From Streptomyces poonensis (GTDB lineage: Bacteria; Actinomycetota; Actinomycetes; Streptomycetales; Streptomycetaceae), in the NCBI RefSeq assembly GCF_014650915.1, contig NZ_BMVW01000003.1, positions 283,339 through 347,338 of the forward strand: a stretch of 64,000 bases of DNA, written 5' to 3'. Below, in pieces: positions 8,377 to 17,497 of the stretch (positions are counted from its first letter, which is position 1; each line of letters opens with the position of its first letter). A model generated the notes under the pieces. It saw only the letters and a list, made by a program, of their open reading frames with translations. It was not told the origin of the DNA and ran no database searches. Position numbers and translations under genes: made by a program.

Positions 8377-10146
8377 TCAGCTCCCGCCGCCGTAGACGGT
8401 GGGCGAGTGCGACTTCTGCAGCACCCGGCCCGCGCCGAGGTGCATATGGACGCCGCAGGGCATGCACGGGTCGAAGCTGCGTACGGTGCGCATGATGTCG
8501 ATGCCTTTGAAGGTCTCCGGCGGGTTCTCCTCGAAGATCGGTGTGTTCTGCACCGCGTCCTCGTAGGGCCCCGGAGTGCCGTGGACGTCGCGCGCGCTGG
8601 CGTTCCACGGCGTGGGCGGATAGGGGTGGTAGTTGGCGATCAGGCCGTCTCTGATCACCATGTGGTGGGAGAGACCGCCTCTGACCGCCTCGCTGAATCC
8701 GCAGCTGACGGCTTCGTCGGGCACGTCGAAGGGCGTCCAGGTCTCGGTCCGCCCGGCCCGTACCTCCAGCAGGGCCTGTTCGGCGAAGTGCAGTGCCGCC
8801 GCGGCCGCGTACGCCTGGAAGTAGGTGCGGGCGCGGTTGCGCTCGATGGTGTTGCTCAGCGGCTGTCCGTTGTGCTCCGGGATCTTCCACTCGAAGGTGA
8901 CCTCGGGCTTGGTGGCGGTGCGTGGCAGGTGGATGAGGACGCTGTGTCCCGTGGCCTTGAGATGGCCGGTGTCGACCAGACCGGACAGTGCCGTCGACCA
9001 CAGCCGGGCCAGCGGGCCGCCGCCGGTGTCCAGCGCCAGGTGCTCGGTCCCGTCGAACCACCGGGGGGACATCACCCAGCTGTACTTGTCCGCGAAGTCG
9101 CGCTTCTGCGGCCGCGGGACCGTGCGCTGGTTCCACGGGTGCCGCTGGTCGACCGGGTTGCCCAGCGGGTCCTCGGTGACGAACGGCTCCCCGTCGTCCC
9201 AGTCCTGGTAGAAGGAGCTGCCGAGCAGGATGCGGATGCCGAGGTTGATGTCCACCAGGTTGCTGGTCACCAGGCGGCCGTCGACCACCACGCCCGGGGT
9301 CACGAACATCCTGCGCCCCCAGTCCGCCATGGTGGGGTAGCGGAAGTCGCAGTGCGCGGGGTCGTTGAGGGCGCCCCAGCAGCCGAGCAGCACCCTGCGC
9401 CGGCCGACCTCCTCGTACCCGGGCATGGCCTGGTAGATGAAGTCGAACAGGTCGTCGTGCAGGGGCACGACCTTCTTCATGAACTCGACGTAGCGCATCA
9501 GGCGGGTGAGGTAGTCGGTGAACAGCTGCACCGTGGCGACGGTGCTGACACCGCCCGGATACACGGTCGACGGGTGCACATGCCGCCCCTCCATCAGGCA
9601 GAACATCTCCCTCGTGGAGCGGCTGACCTGGAGCGCCTCCCGGTAGAACTCGCCCTGGAGCGGATTGAGCGAGCGCATGATGGACGCGATGGTCCGGTGG
9701 CCGTGCTCGGCCGCGTGGGGGGCCTCGGTGCGTTCGGCGAGTTCGTACACACCCGGGTTCGTCTCGCGGACCATGCGTTCGCAGTAGTCCACGCCGACCA
9801 GGTTCTCCTGGAAGAGGTTGTGGTCGAACATGTACTCGGCGGCCTCGCCGAGGTTGAGGATCCACTCCCCCAGGGCCGGCGGCCGGACACCGTAGGCCAT
9901 GTTCTGCGCGTACACCGAGCACGTGGAGTGGTTGTCCCCGCAGATGCCGCAGATGCGGCTGGTGATGAAGTGCGCGTCCCGGGGGTCCTTCCCCTGCATG
10001 AAGACGCTGTAGCCGCGGAAGACCGACGAGGTGCTGTAGCACTCGGCCACCCGGCCGCGCCCGAAGTCGATCTTCGTATGGATGCCCAGGCTCCCCACGA
10101 TGCGGGTGATGGGGTCCCACGCCATCTCGACCAGACCGTCACCCAT
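8377..10146 (-). CDS. hhyL: Group 1h [NiFe] hydrogenase large subunit
   Basis: This is the catalytic subunit that binds the Ni-Fe(CN)2CO site. The 589-aa protein has the L1 motif RICGICG with GDNHST (about residues 64-74) and the L2 motif DPCMPCGVHMHLG near the C-terminus, so all four nickel-coordinating cysteines are present. About twenty residues follow the last histidine and are expected to be removed by the protease at 5361-5891. The motif wording (CGDNH, CMPCGVHM) is that of the actinobacterial high-affinity (group 1h, formerly group 5) enzymes that scavenge atmospheric H2. The start at 10144-10146 has AAGGGAC just upstream and overlaps the small-subunit gene by 8 bp. Confidence 0.96.
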   Translation of the reverse strand: MGDGLVEMAWDPITRIVGSLGIHTKIDFGRGRVAECYSTSSVFRGYSVFMQGKDPRDAHFITSRICGICGDNHSTCSVYAQNMAYGVRPPALGEWILNLGEAAEYMFDHNLFQENLVGVDYCERMVRETNPGVYELAERTEAPHAAEHGHRTIASIMRSLNPLQGEFYREALQVSRSTREMFCLMEGRHVHPSTVYPGGVSTVATVQLFTDYLTRLMRYVEFMKKVVPLHDDLFDFIYQAMPGYEEVGRRRVLLGCWGALNDPAHCDFRYPTMADWGRRMFVTPGVVVDGRLVTSNLVDINLGIRILLGSSFYQDWDDGEPFVTEDPLGNPVDQRHPWNQRTVPRPQKRDFADKYSWVMSPRWFDGTEHLALDTGGGPLARLWSTALSGLVDTGHLKATGHSVLIHLPRTATKPEVTFEWKIPEHNGQPLSNTIERNRARTYFQAYAAAAALHFAEQALLEVRAGRTETWTPFDVPDEAVSCGFSEAVRGGLSHHMVIRDGLIANYHPYPPTPWNASARDVHGTPGPYEDAVQNTPIFEENPPETFKGIDIMRTVRSFDPCMPCGVHMHLGAGRVLQKSHSPTVYGGGS

Positions 10147-11230
10147 GTCCGTCCCTTCCTTCCCAGGGGGGCTCGTAGCCCGTGGTCAGCTCGTGGCCCC
10201 TGCGGCGCCACTCCGGTTCCTTCTCGACGTCGTGCAGGGTCAGGCCGCGGAGGGTGCGGATGAGGATCCCGTACAGCCCCTCGTCCGTTGCCGGGGTGTG
10301 CAGGCCGGACGGCTGGTCCATGAAGGGCATGAACCGGTCGGGGAAGCCGGGCATGGTGCACGCGATGCAGATGCCCCCGACATTGGGGCAGCCGCCGACT
10401 CCGTTGATCCAGCCGCGTCTGGGCACGTTGCACTTCACCGCGGGGCCCCAGCAGCCGATCTTGACCAGGCATCTGTCCTGACCGAACGCGGCACTGAAGT
10501 CACCCTGCTCGTAGTAGCCGGCCAGACTGCAGCCCTCGTGCACGGTCCGGTCGAACAGCCAGGTGGGACGGAGGTTCTCGTCCAGCGGGATCACGGGGGC
10601 CTGGCCGGCGATCTGGTAGAGCAGATGGACGATGGTCTCGGAGAGGTTGTCGGGCTGGACCGGGCAGCCCGGCACGCACACGATCGGGACGTCCGCCTTC
10701 GACCGCCACTCCCAGCCCAGATAGTCGGGCACCCCCATGGCGCCGGTCGGATTGCCGGCCATCGCGTGGACGCCGCCGTACGCGGCGCAGGTACCCGCCG
10801 CGAGCACCACGGTGGCCTTGGGCGCCAGCCGGTCCAGCCACTCGCACACGGTGATGGGCTGGCCTGTCGCCGGGTCGATGCCGAACCCGCTCCAGTACCC
10901 CTCCCGCTTGATCGCCTCGTTCGGTACGGAGCCCTCGACGACCAGGATGAACGGCTCCAGCTCGCCGCGGCCGGCCCGGTGGAACCAGTCGATGAAGGCG
11001 TCGGCACCGCCGTCCGGTCCGCACTCGTAGTCCAGCAGCGGCCAGTGCAGGGCGACCTTCGGCAGTCCCGGCAGGGCACCCAGCGCGATCTCCTCGATGC
11101 TCGGCTGGGTGGCCGCCGTGAGCGCGACCGAGTCGCCGTCGCAGCTGAGCCCGGCGTTGATCCACAGCAGGTGGACCACGAGGTCGTCGGTGTCCGGGGA
11201 TTCCCCGGCGGTCGCGGCAGGACGGCTCAT
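10139..11230 (-). CDS. hhyS: Group 1h [NiFe] hydrogenase small subunit
   Basis: The small subunit relays electrons through three iron-sulfur clusters. The N-terminal cluster motif reads LSCDGDS (residues about 28-34) instead of the standard CxxC: the second ligand is Asp. This three-Cys-one-Asp proximal site is the known hallmark of actinobacterial-type, oxygen-insensitive hydrogenases. Further cysteines lie in GTCAAYGG, PGCPVQ, EGCSLAGYY, GCWGPAVKC and GGICIACTMPGFPD, enough for all three clusters. There is no Tat signal, so the enzyme is probably cytoplasmic-facing or attached to the membrane through a partner. Start and stop overlap the neighbouring genes. Confidence 0.95.
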   Translation of the reverse strand: MSRPAATAGESPDTDDLVVHLLWINAGLSCDGDSVALTAATQPSIEEIALGALPGLPKVALHWPLLDYECGPDGGADAFIDWFHRAGRGELEPFILVVEGSVPNEAIKREGYWSGFGIDPATGQPITVCEWLDRLAPKATVVLAAGTCAAYGGVHAMAGNPTGAMGVPDYLGWEWRSKADVPIVCVPGCPVQPDNLSETIVHLLYQIAGQAPVIPLDENLRPTWLFDRTVHEGCSLAGYYEQGDFSAAFGQDRCLVKIGCWGPAVKCNVPRRGWINGVGGCPNVGGICIACTMPGFPDRFMPFMDQPSGLHTPATDEGLYGILIRTLRGLTLHDVEKEPEWRRRGHELTTGYEPPWEGRDGHG

Positions 11231-11910
11231 CGTGCGTCACCGCACGCCGGCCGTGCCGCGCGCAGCCTCAGCTGAGTCAGCTCCCACAGGGTGTGGTACA
11301 CGGTCGTCTGCGCCTCCTGGATGCGGTGGACCGAAGCGGACGGGACGACGAAGAGATGGTCGAGGGCGTCGAGTTCGGCCAGCAGTCCGCCGTGGTGGCC
11401 CGCCATGCCGACGGTGAGCAGGCCGCGCCCGGCCGCCACCTTCAGGGCCGCCGCCACGTTCGGGGAACCCCCGCTGGTCGACAGCCCCACGGCGATGTCT
11501 CCCGGCCGTCCCAGGGCCGCCAGCTGGCGCGCGAAGACGGCCTCGAAACCGACGTCGTTGGACAGCGCGGTCACGACGGCCGCGTCGCTGGTCAGTGACA
11601 GCGCGGGCAGGACCCGGAAGCCGGCCGGCGGATGCAGGAACACGGTGGCGAGGCCCTGGGCGTCGGTACTGCTTCCGCCGTTGCCGAAGACGAACAGACG
11701 TCCCCCGGCCGCGAGCCGCTCCGCCATGGCTTCGGCGCACGCGGCGATCCGCGGCGCACAGCCGCGCGCGATCTCCCGCCGGAGTGCGGTGATCTCGGCG
11801 GCCTTGTCCCGGACGGCACCGGCCGCCTCGGCGACCACGGTGTCGGCATCGGCCTGCCGCTCGTAGAGGAACGGATACAACTCCCGCATTCCGTCGTGCA
11901 TGTCACTCAT
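11227..11910 (-). CDS. SIS-domain protein, phosphoheptose isomerase-like (copy 2)
   Basis: A 227-aa sugar-isomerase-fold protein of the GmhA/sedoheptulose-7-phosphate isomerase type: FGNGGSSTDAQ (about residues 73-83) and LSTSGGSPN (about 125-133) are the phosphosugar-binding loops. It is encoded directly before the hydrogenase small subunit with an ATGA overlap. SIS genes recur in actinomycete hydrogenase clusters, but their role there is not established; a regulatory or sugar-phosphate-sensing role is a guess. It is paralogous to the protein at 12220-12822 and keeps the more standard sequence of the two. Confidence 0.86.
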   Translation of the reverse strand: MSDMHDGMRELYPFLYERQADADTVVAEAAGAVRDKAAEITALRREIARGCAPRIAACAEAMAERLAAGGRLFVFGNGGSSTDAQGLATVFLHPPAGFRVLPALSLTSDAAVVTALSNDVGFEAVFARQLAALGRPGDIAVGLSTSGGSPNVAAALKVAAGRGLLTVGMAGHHGGLLAELDALDHLFVVPSASVHRIQEAQTTVYHTLWELTQLRLRAARPACGDAR

Positions 11911-12223
11911 CCGTGTCTCGCGCCCTTGTGTGCCCCGTCCCCGTGTCTGCCGTCTCCGTGTCTGCCGTCTCCGTGTCTCCCGGCGCGGCATCCGGCACGG
12001 CCGCGATGGCCTCTCCGGCGTGGACGAGAACGGTCGTCCCGACCGGCGCCACGACAAGCGCCACGCTGATCTCCTCCGGTTCCTCGGCCGACCCCTCGGC
12101 GGCGGCCAACGCCATGTCGCCGGGCAACGACCTCACGACCCGCAGCAAGCGCGCTTCGTCCGAGCAGGTGACGCAGACGTCCTCGGGGCATTCCGGTCGG
12201 TCCCGGCCGTCCCATGACCTCAT
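11903..12223 (-). CDS. HypC/HupF-like hydrogenase chaperone, diverged
   Basis: The 106-aa protein has CVTCSDEA at about residues 14-21, a core of about 60 residues ending VGTTVLVHAGEAIA, and thus the pattern of the HupF/HypC group that lacks the MC N-terminus. It lies between two SIS genes and overlaps both: its ATG (12221-12223) overlaps the upstream stop as ATGA. The C-terminus carries a tandem repeat of ETADT units encoded by repeated GTCTCCGTGTCTGCC DNA, probably a recent expansion. It may serve the large subunit as a specialised chaperone beside canonical HypC. Confidence 0.8.
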   Translation of the reverse strand: MRSWDGRDRPECPEDVCVTCSDEARLLRVVRSLPGDMALAAAEGSAEEPEEISVALVVAPVGTTVLVHAGEAIAAVPDAAPGDTETADTETADTGTGHTRARDTDE

Positions 12224-12822
12224 GCGACCGGCTCCGGCCCGTACTGTTCGAGGAAAACCTGTACCAGTTCCCACAGCATGTGGTAGGTGGTCATGTGTAT
12301 CTCCTTGACCACCAGGGGATCGGTGGCCGGCACCACCAGCAGATGGTCGGCTGCGGGAGCCTCCTCCGTCAGGCCACCGCTGAGGACGACGGTGAGCAGG
12401 CCGAGTTGCCGGGCCGCCGCCAGGCCGCGGTGTACGTTCCGGCAGCGGCCGTCCGGCGAGACCCCGAGCGCGATGTCCTCGCTGTCGGCGAACGCCCGCA
12501 GCTGGTGCTCGAAGACCCCGGCGAACCCCTCCCGCGCGCCGACTCCGCTCATGGTCGCCGAGTCATTGCCGAGCGCCACGGCCGGCAGGGCCCGTTTCCC
12601 CACCATGACGGGGTGCATGAACTCGACCGCCAGGTGGCTCGCGTCGGCCGCCGACTCGCCGTTGCCGAACACGATCAGCTTGCCGCCGCACCGGAATCGG
12701 GCGGCCATGTCGCGGCAGACGGCGGCCACCTGCCCGGCGGTGTCCGCCAGGTGCCGCACGGCCGCCTCGCGGCGGGCGAAGGCGCGGTGCACGGCCGCCT
12801 CGCCGGCCGGGGAGGAACTCAT
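12220..12822 (-). CDS. SIS-domain protein, phosphoheptose isomerase-like (copy 1)
   Basis: A 200-aa SIS protein with FGNGESAADASH (about residues 51-62) and LGVSPDGRCRN (about 111-121) in place of the usual SSxG and TSGxS loops. The substitutions (NGESAAD; SPDGR) make it less canonical than the paralogue at 11227-11910, so the two could form a hetero-oligomer with one non-catalytic partner; this is inference. The start at 12820-12822 was chosen for its ribosome binding site (AAGGGAG, 6-7 nt upstream), and it follows the phosphatase gene by 38 bp. Confidence 0.84.
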   Translation of the reverse strand: MSSSPAGEAAVHRAFARREAAVRHLADTAGQVAAVCRDMAARFRCGGKLIVFGNGESAADASHLAVEFMHPVMVGKRALPAVALGNDSATMSGVGAREGFAGVFEHQLRAFADSEDIALGVSPDGRCRNVHRGLAAARQLGLLTVVLSGGLTEEAPAADHLLVVPATDPLVVKEIHMTTYHMLWELVQVFLEQYGPEPVA

Positions 12823-12860
12823 GGGCGTGCTCCCTTGCACGGGGTCCCGGGCGTCATCGC

Positions 12861-15158
12861 TCACTTCCTCACATGGAGGACGATGACGCACGTGTCGTCC
12901 TCCGGATTGGTGTCCAGCGTGGACAGCAGGGTCTGGAGATGCTCCTCGGGTCCGCCGCGGGCGCCTTGCCGGGCGGCGTCCAGGAGCAGGGCCGAGCGCT
13001 CGTCGCGCCGGTCGTCGCGGCGTTCGACCAGGCCGTCGGTGTAGAGGATGACCCGGTCGCCGGGCTGAAGCCGGACGGTCTCGAGACGGTATCCGGGATC
13101 CAAGGTGGCACCCAGTGAGATCCCGTCGGCGTTGTGCAGCTCACGAGCCTGTCCCGCCCGGACAAGGACGGGAGGGGGGTGGCCTCCCCGGGCCCAGGCC
13201 AGGGTGCGGTCGTGCGGGTGGAAGTGCCCGACGATCGCGGTGGCCATCACGGTCTCCTCGTGGCTGTGACAGGCGACGAGATTGAGGCAGTCGAGGATGC
13301 GGGCCGCGTCGGCGCCCGTATGCGCGATGCCCAGCAGGGCATGGCGCAGCTGCGCCATGCCCGCCGCCGCGAGCAGGCCGTGCCCGCTGACGTCCCCGAT
13401 GGCGATCAGTACCCGGCCGTCGGGAAGCGGAGTCGCTTCGAACCAGTCGCCGCCGATGCGCGCACTGTCCTCCGCCGGCTGGTAGCGCAGCGCCATCGAC
13501 AGGCCGGGGAGCGTGTTGTGCTGCCGTGGCAGCAGCGCCAGTTGCAGCTCCTCGGCCATGCGCAGCCGGTGACGTTCCGCCTCGCACCGCGAGGCTTCGA
13601 GCGCCGCCTCCATCCGTCGGGCGGCGGAGACGTCCTGGACGACTCCGTGCACCGCGATCAGGTTTCCGAGACTGTCCCGGACCAGTTCGGCGGTGACGCG
13701 CACATGGCGTGGGGGGTCGGCATGGCGCGTGCGGACCTCGAACGTCACCGGTTCACGCTGTTCGCAGAGTGTCTGTACGGCCCGGGTGAGGACCGGGAGG
13801 TCGTTCTCCCCAATGTGCTGGGAGAGCCGGTCCAGGGAGAGCGGGCCCAGCGCCGGATCCAGGTCGAAGATGTCGTACATGCGCCGTGACCACGTGATCT
13901 CGCCGGTGATCAGGTTCCACTCGGCCCACGCGAGGTCCACCAGCCGCTCGGCGTCGTCGATCCGGGCCGCCATCCGTGCCTGTTCGTCGTGGAACTGCCA
14001 GCTGACCAGCAGCCCGCCGCCGATCCGTTGAGCCCGCACGCTCAGCACGGCGGGGTATCGCACTCCGCGGAACGGCTCCTCGCAGGAGAAGGGGTCGCGG
14101 TGCAGGGGCCTGCCGGTCTCCAGCACCTTCACGTAGGCGTCGAAGATTCCGGCGTGGGCCAGGCCGGGAAGTGCCTCCAGGAGCCGGCCGCCGGTGATCT
14201 GGCCGGGCGTTCGCCCCAGGAGGTCCGTGGCGTGCCCGTTGCAGCGGTCGATGTTGAATGCGACGACCCGGCCACGGGCGTCCCGGACCGGGAAGAGCAG
14301 TGCGGCGGGGATGGGGATGACATCGAGGACCGCGGCGAGCCACGGCGCACGCAGGTTCTCCTCGGGCAGCCCCCGGTCGGCCAGGCCGCACAGCCTCCGT
14401 CCGGCGGAGCCCGTCAGTTCCTCCGTGCGTTGCCGGACCGCCTGTTCCAGCGGCGGGCCGGCCGGCCAGACAACGATCACCACACACAGGAGACGCTCCC
14501 CCGGAGAGCGACCGTGCCGGCCGTCGGCCCGGCCACCGTACGGGCTCGACGGGCCGCTCCTGGACGAGACCCACGCCAGGATCCGGTCGCCACTGTCGTC
14601 GTCGATCCACAGCAGCTGGTCCTCCGGGGCCGTCCGGGCGAGGGGGAGCACACACCGCAGGGGGATCCGCGACCGGGTGTCGGCCTCCCGTGCCGATGTG
14701 CCGGCGACACCGCTCATGCGCAGTTCCCCCTGCCGGTCGATGGCCGCCAGCAGCACCGCCGAGGCGCCGTGCGGCCCGACCTGATCGTGCAGCAGTCGCG
14801 CCAGTCCGACGGGACTCGGCGCACGGCTCACCGCCGCGAGGCTCTCGCGGCCGTCCGGGCCGTCGCCCGCGGCCGTCCGCCGGCCTCCGCCGGCACCGTC
14901 CTGCGCCACCGGGCGGCCCGCGGCCGCCGGCTGCGGGCCGCCGCCGGAGGAACCCGGGTGCGACGGTGCGACGGGCTCTTCGAGCAGTCGCCGCGTGTAC
15001 GTGCGCGCCGCCTCCTCATCACACCCGAGGCATTCCGTGAACAGCTCCGCGACCCGGTTCAGACGGTCCATGCGTGACGACGCGGTCCATGGCTGTGGAC
15101 CGACTGCCTCCCGCGGTGCCGAACCATGCCGCTTCCCCATTTCGCTCACAGGTTCCAT
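12861..15158 (-). CDS. PAS-domain PP2C-type (SpoIIE/RsbU) serine phosphatase
   Basis: A 765-aa sensor phosphatase. A GAF-like N-terminal region (about 130-270) is followed by two PAS-like segments (about 285-400 and 405-510, the latter with WAEWNLITGEI) and a C-terminal PP2C domain of the SpoIIE class (GGDWFEA, IGDVSGHG, LYTDGLVERR, EDDTCVIVL). Such proteins dephosphorylate anti-sigma-factor antagonists in stress signalling. It is the first gene upstream of the hydrogenase operon, same strand, 38 bp before the SIS gene, so it may be cotranscribed and sense the condition that turns hydrogenase on. The start is uncertain: ATG at 15071 (MDRLNRV) is an alternative to 15158. Confidence 0.88.
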   Translation of the reverse strand: MEPVSEMGKRHGSAPREAVGPQPWTASSRMDRLNRVAELFTECLGCDEEAARTYTRRLLEEPVAPSHPGSSGGGPQPAAAGRPVAQDGAGGGRRTAAGDGPDGRESLAAVSRAPSPVGLARLLHDQVGPHGASAVLLAAIDRQGELRMSGVAGTSAREADTRSRIPLRCVLPLARTAPEDQLLWIDDDSGDRILAWVSSRSGPSSPYGGRADGRHGRSPGERLLCVVIVVWPAGPPLEQAVRQRTEELTGSAGRRLCGLADRGLPEENLRAPWLAAVLDVIPIPAALLFPVRDARGRVVAFNIDRCNGHATDLLGRTPGQITGGRLLEALPGLAHAGIFDAYVKVLETGRPLHRDPFSCEEPFRGVRYPAVLSVRAQRIGGGLLVSWQFHDEQARMAARIDDAERLVDLAWAEWNLITGEITWSRRMYDIFDLDPALGPLSLDRLSQHIGENDLPVLTRAVQTLCEQREPVTFEVRTRHADPPRHVRVTAELVRDSLGNLIAVHGVVQDVSAARRMEAALEASRCEAERHRLRMAEELQLALLPRQHNTLPGLSMALRYQPAEDSARIGGDWFEATPLPDGRVLIAIGDVSGHGLLAAAGMAQLRHALLGIAHTGADAARILDCLNLVACHSHEETVMATAIVGHFHPHDRTLAWARGGHPPPVLVRAGQARELHNADGISLGATLDPGYRLETVRLQPGDRVILYTDGLVERRDDRRDERSALLLDAARQGARGGPEEHLQTLLSTLDTNPEDDTCVIVLHVRK

Positions 15159-15301
15159 CGCCCGGGTCTAGGGTGTGCCTTCCACGCTCACGGAGATCGC
15201 GTGCCATCGGTGTTACCGGGAGCGCTCAACCTGTGTTGTCTACTGGCATCGGCGCGGCCACGGCCTGTGATGACGGCTATTGTCCGGAGCAGCCTGGAGA
15301 G

Positions 15302-15338
15302 TGGCGTCACAGGGACATCCGTTACGCCATTTATGGCG
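15302..15338. promoter_or_regulatory. Overlapping palindromes upstream of the phosphatase/hydrogenase operon
   Basis: TGGCGTCAC (15302-15310) pairs with GTTACGCCA (15321-15329) with one mismatch, and CGCCAT-TT-ATGGCG (15325-15338) is a second, perfect palindrome sharing the same half-site. They lie about 145-180 bp upstream of the phosphatase gene start. A regulator-binding role is inferred from symmetry and position only. Confidence 0.35.
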
Positions 15339-15537
15339 GTTCCTGATCGGCCCTGGAAACAGTGGTTACGTCCGGCAGAACGGGCCGGGGCGATGAGCCC
15401 GGGTACTGCACGTCTGCGAGCTGAGGGGGCGGGCTGTCCACGACGACCGCGGTCCTGGCCCCGGTCGGGGTGCAGCGGGGCTTGACCTCGGCGTCGTCGG
15501 CTCACTTGCCCGAGCCCGGACCTCTGTCCCCCGCGTG

Positions 15538-15990
15538 GGGCGTCACCCGGCGGAACCTCGGCGAGGCCTACCGCGCGCACCCGGGGGGACGGCGCGACAA
15601 CCTCGAACGTGCCGTCGCCGCCTACGTTGGCCGCCCAGCCCGGACTGTGGGCCATGACCCAGTACAGCCTCGCAGCGGCCTGTCCCGCCCGCCCGGAAGG
15701 TGGTCGGCGACCGGATCGGGCGAGGCCAGGGCGGCCCGAGCGGGCTTGATGCGGACGCCCACCTCCGCAGGCAGGCCGGACCCCGGCGGCCAACGCGGCC
15801 CGCGCCGCGACCGCCTACCAGCGCTGCCTGGCGGCCCTGGACGCGACGGATCCCCCGGCGACGCGGGCGGAGCTGCTCCGTGGCCTCGGCGACGCCCACC
15901 GCATGGCCGGTGCGGACTGCGCCCCCGCGCCGTCGAGGCGTACCGCGCCGCCGTGGAAGCCCGCCCTGAGGGCTCCCGGTCCCCGGCAGG
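15538..15990 (+). pseudogene. Decayed TPR-type protein gene (frameshifted)
   Basis: Fragments of tetratricopeptide-like sequence of the kind found in actinomycete TPR/CHAT proteins are scattered over different plus-strand frames. VTRRNLGEAYR followed by NLERAVAAY begins near 15540; WAMTQYSLA appears in another frame near 15648-15675; then comes a piece with ATAYQRCLAALDATDP and LLRGLGDAHRMAG (about 15800-15915), and AVEAYRAAVEAR in a further frame near 15935. The order is that of a normal repeat protein, but several frameshifts and deletions break it. The rest of 15159-16133 shows no supported gene apart from the palindromes above. Confidence 0.55.
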
Positions 15991-16133
15991 CACTCGGCAT
16001 CACCGAGACGCTGACTGTGTTCCATGCGCTGCACGGCTCGCCGAGCAGGCCGCTCGGTGCGCTCGACGGCTCAGGCTGGGCCGTCCCACCCCGTCCAACG
16101 CACCGGAACAGCCGCCCCCGGGCTCCCGTGGTG

Positions 16134-17477
16134 TCATGGATGATCCGTGCTCCGGTGCTCGACGATCACCGGTGCCCGATCTGGATGGACGTCGATGCGG
16201 GCCACGGCTCGCGCCCGGACGCCCGGGGGGACGCGCAGGACCCAACGCCCGCAGATCACGGCGACAGCTGTGACCATTTCGAGTTGGGCGAAGGTGTTCC
16301 CCATGCACTGATGGGGGCCGGCGGCGTAGGGGACGAAGGCCCTGGGGAACTTCAGCGCGGTGCCGTCGGGGGCCCAACGGTCGGGATCGAAGCGATGCGG
16401 GTCACGGAACCAGCGGGGATCGTGGTGCAGGAGATGGGGACTGTAGATGATCTCCGTCCCCGCCGGCAGGTCGACGTCCCCCAACCGGACCTGCCGGATG
16501 CTTCTGCGCATGAACAGCCAGGCCGCGGAGAACCGCAGCGCCTCGTTCACGATGCGCCGGGTGTAGACGAGCCGGGGCAGCTGATCGTAGCCGGGCGGTC
16601 GGCCGGACAGGACCTGATCGAGCTCGCCGTGGAGGCGTCGCTGTACGGGCGGACGGGCGGCGATCTCGTAGAACGCCCAGGCAAGGGCGGCTCCCACCGT
16701 CTCCACCGCGGCGGAGATGAGGGTGACCACCTGGTCGTACACCTCGTCGTCGGTCAACCCCGCGCCGGTGTCGTCCCGGCTCGCCAGCAGCATCGACATG
16801 AGGTCGCCGTGATCCGTGCCGCTGCGCCGGTAGGCGGCGATGGACGTCCCGATCGCCGTACGCAGCTCCGCCACCGCCCGCTCGAAGCGGCGGTTGCCGG
16901 GCGTGGGCACGGCTGCCCACCAGTCGGGGAGCGAAGTGCGCCGGATCACGCCGTTGGTCAGGACGGGAAGCACACGGCGCATCACGTCGCCGACGTGGGT
17001 GCCCAGCGCGGGGGAGAACAGTGCCCGGGTCGCGATGGACATGGACAGTTCGTCCATCGCGTGGTTCATGTCCACGACCTGGCCCGGCCGCCAACGCAGT
17101 GCGGTGGCCCGCGCCTGGTCCCTCATCACCGCGGAGTAGGCCGGCAGCCGGTCGCGGTGGAAGGACGGCTGCACCATGCGGCGCTGACGCCGGTGCGCGT
17201 TCCCCGAGGACGTGCCCAGGCCCGATCCCAGGAAGCGGGACGCCTTCTCGAAGAGCCAACCGCGTTCGAAGTCACGCGCGTTCGTGACCAGCACCCGGTG
17301 GGTGAGTTCGGGAGTGGTGGTGACGTACGCGGGCCGTGGCCCGAGTTTGATGCGGACGAGGTCGCCGTGGGCGGGGAGCGAGGAGATGAAGGCGAGCGGG
17401 CGGCGAGCGATCATCATCCCGTGACCGAGGAGCGGAAGAGCGCCGGGAGCTTCGGGGATCTGTGAGAGCGGCGTCAT
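16134..17477 (-). CDS. Cytochrome P450 (terpene operon, distal copy)
   Basis: A 447-aa P450. It has an N-terminal proline-rich segment (PEAPGALPLLGHG), I-helix AAVETVGAALAW in which the acid-Thr pair is kept as E-T, EALR (ExxR), FDPDRW, and the haem loop YAAGPHQCMGN with the proximal cysteine. The start at 17475-17477 was chosen for a strong GGAGG 5 nt upstream; the frame extends further to 17531 but without a better site. It lies 20 bp after the next P450 and in the same operon as the terpene synthase, so it probably oxidises the terpene product. The two P450s are related but only moderately similar. Confidence 0.92.
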   Translation of the reverse strand: MTPLSQIPEAPGALPLLGHGMMIARRPLAFISSLPAHGDLVRIKLGPRPAYVTTTPELTHRVLVTNARDFERGWLFEKASRFLGSGLGTSSGNAHRRQRRMVQPSFHRDRLPAYSAVMRDQARATALRWRPGQVVDMNHAMDELSMSIATRALFSPALGTHVGDVMRRVLPVLTNGVIRRTSLPDWWAAVPTPGNRRFERAVAELRTAIGTSIAAYRRSGTDHGDLMSMLLASRDDTGAGLTDDEVYDQVVTLISAAVETVGAALAWAFYEIAARPPVQRRLHGELDQVLSGRPPGYDQLPRLVYTRRIVNEALRFSAAWLFMRRSIRQVRLGDVDLPAGTEIIYSPHLLHHDPRWFRDPHRFDPDRWAPDGTALKFPRAFVPYAAGPHQCMGNTFAQLEMVTAVAVICGRWVLRVPPGVRARAVARIDVHPDRAPVIVEHRSTDHP

Positions 17478-17497
17478 GCGTGCCTCCAACGGAGCGG

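Noticed and set aside
7573..10263. Long plus-strand open frame opposite the hydrogenase large subunit
   Set aside because: Antisense shadow with Arg/Val/Gly-rich composition; the minus strand carries the conserved motifs.
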